A stretch of DNA of 64,000 bases from Mucilaginibacter aquaedulcis (lineage in GTDB: Bacteria > Bacteroidota > Bacteroidia > Sphingobacteriales > Sphingobacteriaceae). Shown here in pieces: positions 8,993 through 16,289 of the stretch. The DNA is taken from positions 434,001 to 498,000 of the forward strand of contig NZ_JAUFPR010000001.1 of assembly GCF_030409325.1 (NCBI RefSeq), given 5' to 3'. Numbering within the stretch: the first letter of the stretch is position 1; every line of letters begins with the position of its first letter. The position numbers and the translations under genes are program-made. A model generated the notes under the pieces. It had not been told where the DNA came from. It was given only the letters and a program-made list of their open reading frames with translations, and searched no databases.

Positions 8993-9017
8993 GACGTGCA
9001 CACTTTTGAAACGTTAC
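8993..9017 (-). promoter_or_regulatory. ECF sigma-type promoter of GIN paralog A
   Basis: On the minus strand GTAAC (9017-9013) and CGTC (8996-8993) are separated by exactly 16 bp, the spacing and sequence of extracytoplasmic-function sigma promoters. It lies 61 bp before the ATG at 8932. The same arrangement, with the same flanking CGTCATATAG-TGTATTTAAA, occurs before the paralog at 13756. Confidence 0.65.
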
Positions 9018-9147
9018 AGCTATTTTGGGGCAAATAGATGTATGGCAGTATTTTATCGGCGAACTGCCGGTTTATATCGGTGAACTGCGAAACTTTTTTT
9101 TAGGGAAATAGTGTTACTGGCAATAAAAAATATCAATTATATGAGCA

Positions 9148-9444
9148 TTAGTTAATGGTTTGCTTATTGGGCCTGTAAACTGCCTGGTTATGGCCGTTGG
9201 TAGTTTTAATTACAAAGCCATGTGTGGTTAACCATTGCAGCACCTGGTAAATACTGCTTATACTTACCTTAAAGCCCTCAAAACGCATATTACGGGCAAT
9301 GGTATCAACATCGGTATTGTTGGTAAGCATTAAAATGTGGGTTATAATATATTTCTTTTTGGCCGATAAGGAATAGTTACTGTTATCGCAGTATTGAACA
9401 AACTGCGTTGGCAATTGTGGAATAGTGATATTGTAATAAGTCAT
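9148..9444 (-). CDS. small winged-helix (Fur-like DNA-binding half) protein
   Basis: 98 residues. The segment SLSAKKKYIITHILMLTNNTDVDTIARNMRFEGFKVSISSIYQVLQWLTTHGFV matches the shape of the Fur N-terminal winged helix, where a V-S-x-x-S/T-V/I-Y-x-x-L recognition helix precedes L..HG/AGLV. The C-terminal Fur dimerisation and metal-binding domain (HxH, CxxC) is entirely absent, so it would be a stand-alone DNA-binding domain. It is divergent from the AraC regulator at 9549 across a 104-bp spacer with operator-like palindromes. Metal regulation should not be assumed. Family placement rests on pattern only. Confidence 0.6.
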   Translation of the reverse strand: MTYYNITIPQLPTQFVQYCDNSNYSLSAKKKYIITHILMLTNNTDVDTIARNMRFEGFKVSISSIYQVLQWLTTHGFVIKTTNGHNQAVYRPNKQTIN

Positions 9445-9480
9445 GATACTAACCGGATAAAAGCATTGGTGCTTTACTGA

Positions 9481-9544
9481 TACAAGTTTAAAGCGATAAG
9501 CAGCTGCCGTTGTTGTAATTTAATGTGATAAACTTGTAAGTTTA
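9481..9544. promoter_or_regulatory. palindromic operator-like sites between divergent regulators
   Basis: TAAACTTGTAAGTTTA (9529-9544) is a palindrome with 7-bp arms and a 2-bp centre, ending four bases before the AraC start codon. TACAAGTTTA at 9481-9490 is the exact reverse complement of 9529-9538. The two sites share the half-site AAACTTGTA. Their placement suggests repression of one or both divergent genes; the bound protein is not identified. Confidence 0.5.
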
Positions 9545-9548
9545 CGAC

Positions 9549-10382
9549 ATGAAAAAAAGGCAATTTGCCCCGCTTTTAATACGCGTTTTTGACCTCGAAA
9601 GCTCGCCCCTGCCACAGCACAGCCATACTTACTATGAAATACTTTATGTAAACAAGGGCACGGGCATACATTTTTTAAACAACAACCAGTTTACCTACAA
9701 AGCAGGTGATCTTTTTTTAATATGCCCTGAGGATGAACACCACCTGGAAGGCAAAAAGAATACACAGGTTACCCTCATTAAATTTACCGATCAGTTTTTC
9801 AGCCCCGATTATCAAACGCTGCCGCGTGCACGCCAAAGCCTGAACCCGCTTGGTATGATGCGGCACAAACTGTTCAAAGAATTTAAACTCACCTTTCCGG
9901 AGCCTTCTAAAGTTATTTTACGCAACATTATCGAAAACATCACGAATTGCGATCAGCCTACTGATATTGCTGCTTCGCCATTTATTTATTACCAGATCCT
10001 GTCTATTTTTGCCCTGATACGGCAGGTGATAACCGATCTGGATACCAGGCTGGGTACAAGCCCGCCTGGAAAGGAGGAGTTGATCACTTACATCCATCAG
10101 CATATTTACGAGCCCGAAAAAGTACAGGTTAAAAACGTTGCCGCTCACTTTAATATAGCGCCAAGCTATTTTAGTTCGTGGTTTAAAAGAAACTTTGAAA
10201 TAAGCTATCGCGATTATATCAACGGCTACCGTACCAGGCTTATTGAAATACGCCTGGCTACCAACAAGCTGCCTTTAAGGCAAATTGCAGCCGAGTTTGG
10301 TTTTACCGATGTGAGCCATCTGTCCAACTATTTTAAGAAGAAAACAAATTTAAACGCCAGCGATTACCGCAAAATGGTATAG
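9549..10382 (+). CDS. AraC family transcriptional regulator with cupin sensor domain
   Basis: 277-residue cytoplasmic regulator. Residues about 1-150 form a cupin-like ligand domain (LPQHSHTYYEILYVNKGTG..., AGDLFLICPEDEHHLEG, a typical HxH-containing AraC-type sensor). Residues about 178-275 hold two helix-turn-helix motifs: VKNVAAHFNIAPSYFSSWFKR and LRQIAAEFGFTDVSHLSNYFKK, ending in the usual ASDYRKM. The ligand is unknown. Its divergent neighbour is a small winged-helix gene, and the gene 41 bp downstream on the same strand is a P-loop protein, which could be co-transcribed. Confidence 0.9.
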   Translation: MKKRQFAPLLIRVFDLESSPLPQHSHTYYEILYVNKGTGIHFLNNNQFTYKAGDLFLICPEDEHHLEGKKNTQVTLIKFTDQFFSPDYQTLPRARQSLNPLGMMRHKLFKEFKLTFPEPSKVILRNIIENITNCDQPTDIAASPFIYYQILSIFALIRQVITDLDTRLGTSPPGKEELITYIHQHIYEPEKVQVKNVAAHFNIAPSYFSSWFKRNFEISYRDYINGYRTRLIEIRLATNKLPLRQIAAEFGFTDVSHLSNYFKKKTNLNASDYRKMV

Positions 10383-10423
10383 TTCCATTTGCTGTAAAGC
10401 GTTTTCCGCCATAATTGTATATC

Positions 10424-10963
10424 ATGAAAATATTGATCATGGGCGCCTCTTGCGCAGGTTCAACCACTTTGGGGGCCGCTTTGGCCAAACAGCTTGGCTA
10501 TGTTGTTTTCGACAGTGATGAATACTTCTGGGAAAAGTCGGTAGTTCCATTCACCGTAAAACGTAATCCCGAATTAAGGAATAACATGATGATCAGTGAT
10601 ACCGCCAAACATGATAACTGGATACTTAGCGGATCAATGGTAAGTTGGGGCGAGGTATGGCTGCATACCTTTGACCTGGTGGTATTCCTATGCATCCCGC
10701 ATGATATCCGAATGCAGCGACTGCACACCCGCGAACTGGAACGCTATGGCGATCTTATCTTTACCGATCCTGTTAGAGCTAAAAACTACCAGGATTTTGT
10801 GCAGTGGGCATCGGGATATGATGATAACACCACCAATGGCCGAACGTTGCAGATTCACGAAGCCTGGCTCAGCAAGGTAAGTTGCCCGATTTTAGAAATA
10901 TGGGGCGATACCACAGTTGAGGAGCGGGTTGATCTGGTTTTGAAAAGAATAGAAGTTGTCTGA
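10424..10963 (+). CDS. P-loop nucleotide-binding protein, adenylate-kinase-like
   Basis: 179-residue cytoplasmic protein with an N-terminal P-loop GASCAGSTT directly after the first beta strand (MKILIMGAS). FDSDEYFW follows, then a DNWILSGS second strand, FDLVVFLCIP, and an arginine-rich lid-like helix (IRMQRLHTRELERYG). This layout is that of small shikimate/adenylate-kinase-like NTPases. The ATG at 10424 was chosen over a TTG three codons earlier. No substrate can be assigned. It follows the AraC regulator closely. Confidence 0.75.
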   Translation: MKILIMGASCAGSTTLGAALAKQLGYVVFDSDEYFWEKSVVPFTVKRNPELRNNMMISDTAKHDNWILSGSMVSWGEVWLHTFDLVVFLCIPHDIRMQRLHTRELERYGDLIFTDPVRAKNYQDFVQWASGYDDNTTNGRTLQIHEAWLSKVSCPILEIWGDTTVEERVDLVLKRIEVV

Positions 10964-11058
10964 ACCACGATTTTGGGGATTAAGGGATTACCATGATTTT
11001 AAAAAAATAAAATAAAATCCTTTAATCCGATAAATCTGCTTAATCCTGGTTCAGACAA
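10956..11058. repeat. inverted repeat TTGTCTGAACCA ... TGGTTCAGACAA
   Basis: Twelve-base arms 10956-10967 and 11047-11058 are exact reverse complements. An inner pair GGATTAAG (10977-10984) / CTTAATCC (11039-11046) is also exact. The left arm contains the stop codon of the preceding gene. From 11061 to 11094 a further GCGATTGCTTCGTCG...CGCAATGAC segment resembles half of a dispersed hairpin repeat. The whole spacer lies between convergent genes. Confidence 0.7.
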
Positions 11059-11125
11059 ACTCGCGATTGCTTCGTCGTTCCTTCTCGCAATGACAAAATT
11101 TATTCTTTTTGCCATAACAAACCTC

Positions 11126-12109
11126 TTACCAATTATCCAAGCCCAGCAACTTTCTGCCCAGTGGGGTAAGCTCTGCTACTGGGTTTTTCTTTTCGCGTTC
11201 CAGCGGGTCGCCGGGGAAAGCGTAGCCTTGCATGGCCTCACGGTTTTTCCAGCTGTTGATGCGCCAATCCCTTAATTCTGCATTATGTTCCTGCGCCGGC
11301 ATCATTGATACGTATTGGGCAATGCGCACCTTGTTGCCGCTTGTATTTGGCCGTATGCCATGCGGCTGGGTACTGTTAAATATCAGCAGATCGCCGGCTT
11401 CCATTTTTACTTTCACAATCTCAAAACCAGTAGTATCAGGCTTATAATGATCACGATCTTCGGGCTGCGTTAATTTCCAGGTATCATAAGTACGGTAAAG
11501 TTCAGGAATACATTGAAAGCCCCCCATGTTTTCATCTGTTTGGTCGGCCAAAGCCAATACACCCTGTACATTTTCCGGTTTGGTTTCGGGATCATAATCC
11601 CAATGAATAAATCCTTTATATTCAAACCCGGGGCGTAAAGGAAAATTCAGGTTCGCGCGGTCAATATTGGCCCAAAGTTTTTCGGTACCCCAAATATCGG
11701 CAAATGCCTGGTGAACCCTTGGGTATTGGCGGTTATCCCACAAATACTGGTGGTTATAAATTTCAACCATGCCTGTGTTATTCAACTCCTTCATTTGCAT
11801 TTGGGCGTTGGGCTTTTTATACCAGCTTTCTGTATCGTTAGGGTCTTTATCTTCATATTGCCAAAGGTATTCAGCGGTTTTCCGAGCCATTTCTTTTGGT
11901 ACGGCATTTTTAATTACCACGTAACCATTGGTGATCCAAAAATTCCAGTCATCTTCACTTAGTACACGCAATGGCTCGCCGTTGCTGCGATCATTCAATT
12001 TGATCTGGCTTGATTTTGCTGCCGAGGGGTTACCCGGAATATCCTTATGCGCCTCGTTAGGGTTCATGCTGGGGGCCATACCGGCCATTGTTTTAGTTGC
12101 TGCTTCCAT
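11126..12109 (-). CDS. phytanoyl-CoA dioxygenase (PhyH) family protein
   Basis: Predicted Fe(II)/2-oxoglutarate-dependent oxygenase on the double-stranded beta-helix fold, 327 residues. The iron ligands can be placed in FIHWDYDPET (HxD: H169, D171) and in STQPHGIRPN (H250). An arginine about 12 residues later (NKVRIAQY) would bind 2-oxoglutarate. The ATG at 12109 (MEAATK) is chosen over an upstream TTG. It is divergent from an AraC regulator at 12236 (126-bp spacer), so that regulator probably controls it. The substrate is unknown; natural substrates in this family are diverse. Confidence 0.82.
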   Translation of the reverse strand: MEAATKTMAGMAPSMNPNEAHKDIPGNPSAAKSSQIKLNDRSNGEPLRVLSEDDWNFWITNGYVVIKNAVPKEMARKTAEYLWQYEDKDPNDTESWYKKPNAQMQMKELNNTGMVEIYNHQYLWDNRQYPRVHQAFADIWGTEKLWANIDRANLNFPLRPGFEYKGFIHWDYDPETKPENVQGVLALADQTDENMGGFQCIPELYRTYDTWKLTQPEDRDHYKPDTTGFEIVKVKMEAGDLLIFNSTQPHGIRPNTSGNKVRIAQYVSMMPAQEHNAELRDWRINSWKNREAMQGYAFPGDPLEREKKNPVAELTPLGRKLLGLDNW

Positions 12110-12235
12110 GATCTGTATTGGTTTATAATTCAAAATTACAGCGTATTAAAAGCTAACTTATCTGTCCCAATGACCAATATTTGCTCTCTATTGACTTTTT
12201 CAATATATTTATGCATACCATAAACACAATACAAG

Positions 12236-13096
12236 GTGAATGAGATACAATTAGAGCGGATTGAATTTGAACCAGGCAAATCATTCAAACTATTTTCGCC
12301 CCGTTTGCGGAATACCTTCTTGTGGCATTACCACCCGGAATTTGAACTGGTATATGTTGAGGCCGATGCGGGTATCCGCCACGTGGGTACCCACATTTCG
12401 GGCTATACCCAGAGCGACCTCGTTTTTATCGGCAGCAACCTCCCCCACCTGAATTTTGATTACCGCCTGCGCAGTGATTATCATCAAATAGTGGTGCAAC
12501 TGCGCACCGATTTCATGGGCGAGGCCTTGCATCATGCACCAGAACTTTCACTCATTAATAAACTTTTTAAAAGCGCGGCTTATGGCGTTGCTTTTCATGG
12601 AGAAACAAGGGCATTGGTGGCTCAAAAGTTAAAACAGCTGAATGATCTTAGCTCCTTTGAGCAATTGCTGCAATTGATGCATATTTTTCAGTTGCTGGCT
12701 TCCTCAAAAGAATACACATTGCTGAACAATGATGAAACCAGTAAGGATTTTATTTTAAAGGATAAAATAAGAATGGGCGCCATTTACGAGTACATTGATG
12801 CCAACTACGCTCAAAAGCCCGATGTTAACGTAGTTGCCGATAAAGTAAATTTAACTACTGCCGCTTTTTGCAGATATTTTAAAAGGCAAACCAACATCAC
12901 CTTTACCGAATTTGTAAACCAATACCGCATTGAGCGAGCCAAAAACCTGCTCATGCAGGATAAAAACATTACCCAAACCTGCTACGCCGTGGGCTTTGAA
13001 AGCCTGAGTTATTTTAATAAATTGTTTAACAAACTGGTTGGCGAAAACCCCTCTGATTTTAAAAAGAGATGGGTGGGGCATACTAACAAGCTATAA
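12236..13096 (+). CDS. AraC family transcriptional regulator
   Basis: 286 residues. The N-terminal cupin-type domain (about 10-150) includes LWHYHPEFELVYVEADAG and SDLVFIGSNLPHLNF. The C-terminal double helix-turn-helix (about 185-283) includes VNVVADKVNLTTAAFCRYFKR and ITQTCYAVGFESLSYFNKLFNK, ending NPSDFKKRW. The start is a GTG; the only nearby ATG (12211) is out of frame and soon stops. Divergence from the PhyH-like oxygenase gene suggests it regulates that gene. It ends before a strong bidirectional terminator shared with the GIN gene at 13157. Confidence 0.9.
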   Translation: MNEIQLERIEFEPGKSFKLFSPRLRNTFLWHYHPEFELVYVEADAGIRHVGTHISGYTQSDLVFIGSNLPHLNFDYRLRSDYHQIVVQLRTDFMGEALHHAPELSLINKLFKSAAYGVAFHGETRALVAQKLKQLNDLSSFEQLLQLMHIFQLLASSKEYTLLNNDETSKDFILKDKIRMGAIYEYIDANYAQKPDVNVVADKVNLTTAAFCRYFKRQTNITFTEFVNQYRIERAKNLLMQDKNITQTCYAVGFESLSYFNKLFNKLVGENPSDFKKRWVGHTNKL

Positions 13097-13100
13097 CAAC

Positions 13101-13131
13101 AAAAAAGCCACCTGGCTTCCAGGTGGCTTTT
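13101..13131. terminator. bidirectional intrinsic terminator
   Basis: GCCACCTGG (13107-13115) pairs with CCAGGTGGC (13119-13127) around a 3-nt loop, with A-run on the left and T-run on the right. It therefore works in both directions, between the AraC gene (plus) and the GIN gene (minus), which converge here. Confidence 0.9.
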
Positions 13132-13156
13132 GATATATGATGGGTTGGTTGTTTTA

Positions 13157-13756
13157 TTATAAGCCTGCATATTCATCAACTTTAGATTTTGCAATATTCA
13201 ATACCTCTGATGTGTGGCTGGCTACCAGGTTGGTTCTGTTTACGGTTGAAGCCTGGCTGCGTACTAAGTTATATTCATCAACAGTACCGCTTAAGTTTGC
13301 ACAGCTTTTATCGTTCATGGTAACACGGGCCCTGTAACCGTCAAGAGCAAGGTTAGCGGTAGCTTTGTCATATAACTTAACGTCAAGTTCAATGGCTGAG
13401 ATGTTTCCGAATGATTTGATCTCGGCGTTATCATAAGCTGTAATGGCTGACAGTTCTTTGGCAGTTACCCAAACTTCTAATTGTTCGGCTTTGTATGATG
13501 AAATGCGTAATACTCCTTTTTGTGATTGTACCAATGCGCTTTCAGAATAGTACTGGTTGTAAACCTTTACCTGATCGGCAGGGCCGTTTGATACATAGAG
13601 TTTAACATTACCGTAAATTTCAATTTTATTGATGTGTGAAACGTCGGTTAAAACGATGCCTTTATTGTTGTTATAATTAACAGCGGCTTGTGTTGCGGTT
13701 CCTAATCCAAATACCATAACCAGTACAGTAAAAATGGCGATTGCTTGAGTTTTCAT
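13157..13756 (-). CDS. secreted head-GIN (DUF2807-like) protein, paralog B
   Basis: 199-residue exported protein with a signal peptide of about 24 residues (MKTQAIAIF...GTATQA). The mature part parallels paralog A (8321-8932) strand for strand: INKIEIYGNVKLYVSNG, YYSESALVQSQKGVLRI, ITAYDNAEIKSFG. The C-terminal third (SGTVDEYNLVRSQAST...) has drifted most. The leader and promoter region is likewise shared with paralog A. Function unknown. Duplication of gene plus control region, separated by about 4 kb of unrelated genes, suggests retained co-regulation under one ECF sigma factor. Confidence 0.82.
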   Translation of the reverse strand: MKTQAIAIFTVLVMVFGLGTATQAAVNYNNNKGIVLTDVSHINKIEIYGNVKLYVSNGPADQVKVYNQYYSESALVQSQKGVLRISSYKAEQLEVWVTAKELSAITAYDNAEIKSFGNISAIELDVKLYDKATANLALDGYRARVTMNDKSCANLSGTVDEYNLVRSQASTVNRTNLVASHTSEVLNIAKSKVDEYAGL

Positions 13757-13814
13757 GATATTAATATTTTGATTGTCAGATGATTAATTATTGTTATTTT
13801 AAATACATCTATAT

Positions 13815-13839
13815 GACGATCTGCATTAAAAAACGTTAC
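13815..13839 (-). promoter_or_regulatory. ECF sigma-type promoter of GIN paralog B
   Basis: Minus strand: GTAAC (13839-13835), 16-bp spacer, CGTC (13818-13815), 59 bp before the ATG at 13756. The element and the following ATATAG-TGTATTTAAA match the paralog A promoter, while the spacer interior differs, as expected if only the recognition elements are selected. Confidence 0.65.
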
Positions 13840-13993
13840 AGCAAATTGGCCTGTAATAGTTGTACGCAGGGTTTTTATCGGTAAACGAAAGAATTTCTTC
13901 GGTGAAATGAGGGAGAAAATTTGGGGAGCAGAGAGCGGTTAACCTGTTAAAGTAAATGTGGCCATTTCGAAGAGAAATCTTACACGGTTATAA

Positions 13994-14026
13994 AGACTTA
14001 CGAAGTTTTAAAAACTTCGTAAGTCT
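13994..14026. repeat. 33-bp palindromic repeat, copy 1
   Basis: Arms AGACTTACGAAGTTTT and its exact reverse complement around a single central A. It lies about 40 bp beyond the recQ stop. It is one of six copies in this window; three surround the RAYT gene at 40232. The rest of the 310-bp spacer (13757-14066) holds the leader of GIN paralog B and no gene. Confidence 0.92.
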
Positions 14027-14066
14027 ATGAAGAAGCACGCTCTCCGCACCAACACCCCCGCTCCTC

Positions 14067-15962
14067 CTACACCAGATAATACTTCTCACCGTCGGTTTTT
14101 ATTTTACCCGCATCGAGCAACAGGCGTATTGTTTCCATCTTTTCTTTTTCGGAGCCTGTTTTTATGGTGTTGATGAGTGTGCCTATATCGGGCGTTGTTA
14201 TGCCAAGCATCTGTACAATTTCAAGGGTGATATTATCAAACAGCTCATCGGCATTTTTTTGGCGTTTTTCTTCCAGGCAAACATCGCAAACACCGCATTT
14301 ACGGGCGTTGGGTTCATCAAAATAGGCCAGCAACATTTGACTGCGACATTTTTTATGGATGGCATATGCAAAAACAGCCTCCATTTTCTGGCGGTAAGTT
14401 TCTTTGCGTTCCTCAATATATTTTTTGTTGATAAAAAGCCTGTCGGCTTGCTGACGAGGTTTTAAATAGATAACCTGAGGCTGGTCGGTTTGCGGCATAT
14501 AACTGATAAGGCCAAACTCCTGCAGTTGCCGCAGGCCATCAATAACCTGTTGCACATTCAGGTTGGTGCGCTTGGCCAGGTCATACTCTTTTAAGCGCAC
14601 GTAATTTTCAAACGAGCCACCGTATGACCTGAGCAGCGTTTTAATAAAAGGATCCCAGCCCGCGTTTTGGATCTGGAAATTATACAGCTGTTCGTTCATC
14701 ACCTCAAACCTAAACCTCGACGGCAAAAACACACTCTCGTTGAACGACAAGTACTCATCCTTTTCCAAAAATTTAAGGGCGTTGAGCGTTTTTATAGCAT
14801 CAAGCTTAAAGCGGCTGCAAAATTCTGCCAGATCAAGATCAAAGCTCAGTCCCTCGCCTGCGCCATAAGCCAGCTGGTAAAAATTGGCCAAACAATGATA
14901 AACATGCTTAATTTCATCAACCGACGGAAAGTTGAGTTCAAACATTTTTTCCTGTTTCAACCTATCGGCATGGGTATAAAGCAAAATGGCGTAAGCCTTT
15001 TGTTCATCGCGCCCAGCACGGCCACCTTCCTGGTAATATGCCTCCAGGCTTTCGGGCATATCCTTGTGAATCACAAACCGTACATCCGGCTTGTCAATCC
15101 CCATCCCAAAGGCGTTGGTTGCAACAATAATACGGGTGCGGTTATTTTTCCAGCTCTCCTGCTTTTCGGCCCGCTGATCCATTGACAGGCCTGCATGGTA
15201 GTAATCGGCCCTGAAACCGTGGTTATTAAAATACCGGGCAATTTCGGAGGCGTCTTTGCGGCTTCGCACATAAACAATACCGCTGCCTTTTACTCCACGG
15301 GCAATATCCACCATCTTTTGCAGCTTGTTTTCGGCATCCTGCACTACATAACTAATGTTGCGACGCTCAAAACTCTGCTGATAAACAACGGCATCCTTAA
15401 AAAGTAACTTTTCCTGAATATCCGCCTTAACCTCGGCGGTTGCTGTGGCTGTAAGGGCAAGCACAGGCACCTGGGGATGAAATTCACGGATATCGGCAAT
15501 GTGCAGGTACGGCGGCCTGAAATCATACCCCCATTGCGATATACAATGGGCCTCATCTACCGCTATCAGGTTCACCTTCATGTACTTGATGCGTTCGCGC
15601 ACCAGTTCAGAAAGTAAACGCTCGGGCGAGAGGTACAAAAACTTTACGCTGCCGTAGATGCAATTGTCCAGCGCCAGGTCAATTTCGCGCCGCCCCATGC
15701 CTGATACTATGGCTACCGCATTGATGCCTTTAGCCTTTAGGTTCTCTACCTGGTCTTTCATGAGGGCTATGAGCGGTGATATTACTATACACACCCCCTC
15801 CTTAGCCAAAGCCGGAACCTGGAAACAAACAGATTTACCGCCTCCTGTAGGCAACAGTGCCAGGGTATCGTGCCCCAATAAAACAGACTTGATGATCTCG
15901 GCCTGCATAGGCCTGAAACTGTCATGGTTCCAATACTGCTTTAATATTTCCTCTATAGTCAT
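14067..15962 (-). CDS. recQ: ATP-dependent DNA helicase RecQ
   Basis: 3'-5' superfamily 2 helicase for recombination repair, 631 residues. Walker A LLPTGGGKS (K43), DEAH box D134-H137 followed by the RecQ-specific CISQWGYDFRP aromatic loop, and helicase motif VI in YYQEGGRAGRD. The RecQ C-terminal zinc site is visible as CRSQMLLAYF ... CGVCDVC. A short helical region follows, but no clear HRDC domain, so this is the shorter two-domain type that several Bacteroidota carry. It is alone on its strand between repeat-bearing spacers. Confidence 0.93.
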   Translation of the reverse strand: MTIEEILKQYWNHDSFRPMQAEIIKSVLLGHDTLALLPTGGGKSVCFQVPALAKEGVCIVISPLIALMKDQVENLKAKGINAVAIVSGMGRREIDLALDNCIYGSVKFLYLSPERLLSELVRERIKYMKVNLIAVDEAHCISQWGYDFRPPYLHIADIREFHPQVPVLALTATATAEVKADIQEKLLFKDAVVYQQSFERRNISYVVQDAENKLQKMVDIARGVKGSGIVYVRSRKDASEIARYFNNHGFRADYYHAGLSMDQRAEKQESWKNNRTRIIVATNAFGMGIDKPDVRFVIHKDMPESLEAYYQEGGRAGRDEQKAYAILLYTHADRLKQEKMFELNFPSVDEIKHVYHCLANFYQLAYGAGEGLSFDLDLAEFCSRFKLDAIKTLNALKFLEKDEYLSFNESVFLPSRFRFEVMNEQLYNFQIQNAGWDPFIKTLLRSYGGSFENYVRLKEYDLAKRTNLNVQQVIDGLRQLQEFGLISYMPQTDQPQVIYLKPRQQADRLFINKKYIEERKETYRQKMEAVFAYAIHKKCRSQMLLAYFDEPNARKCGVCDVCLEEKRQKNADELFDNITLEIVQMLGITTPDIGTLINTIKTGSEKEKMETIRLLLDAGKIKTDGEKYYLV

Positions 15963-16011
15963 GTGGCAGGTTCAAATATAAAGGATAAAGGGTAAAGATA
16001 AAGGATCAGGA

Positions 16012-16207
16012 AAATCGCTTTTAACTCTAATGGTCATGAGGAGGCACCTGCGGAGCCATTTGCTAACTTGGTTTAAGCTATAAACAGGTGACTCCGCCGG
16101 AGTTCCAAAATGAAAAAGTGCTGTAGTTCCAGGGGAACTACCTGTTTATAGCACTTATACGGGTATTTTAACGGCTCCATAGAAGCCTCCTGTTTTAAAA
16201 GCGATTT
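16012..16207. repeat. nested multi-arm inverted repeat between recQ and gltA
   Basis: The 327-bp spacer 15963-16289 has no gene. Outer arms 16012-16023 and 16196-16207 (AAATCGCTTTTA and complement) are exact. Inner arms GCTATAAACAGGT (16077-16089) and ACCTGTTTATAGC (16140-16152) are exact. Between them lie ACTCCGCCGGAGT (16091-16103) and GTAGTTCC-A-GGGGAACTAC-like (about 16123-16141) hairpins. GGAGGC/GCCTCC and GGAGCC/GGCTCC pairs fall between outer and inner arms. The size, about 196 bp with terminal inverted repeats, resembles a MITE-like or structured-RNA element. Confidence 0.65.
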
Positions 16208-16214
16208 GCATTAA

Positions 16215-16249
16215 TAAAAAAACAGCGATGATTTGATCATCGCTGTTTT
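16215..16249 (-). terminator. intrinsic terminator of gltA
   Basis: AACAGCGATGAT (16221-16232) pairs with ATCATCGCTGTT (16236-16247), a 12-bp stem with 3-nt loop. A run of A on the plus strand (16215-16220) supplies the uridine tract on the minus strand. It begins about 40 bp after the gltA stop. Confidence 0.9.
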
Positions 16250-16289
16250 GTCTCTCACCGGGCATGGCCCAATAAATGTGGATTTAAAA

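Noticed and set aside
14667..15185. A 172-codon frame antisense to recQ
   Set aside because: It overlaps fully conserved helicase codons on the other strand. Long antisense frames arise from codon bias; nothing protein-like is seen.
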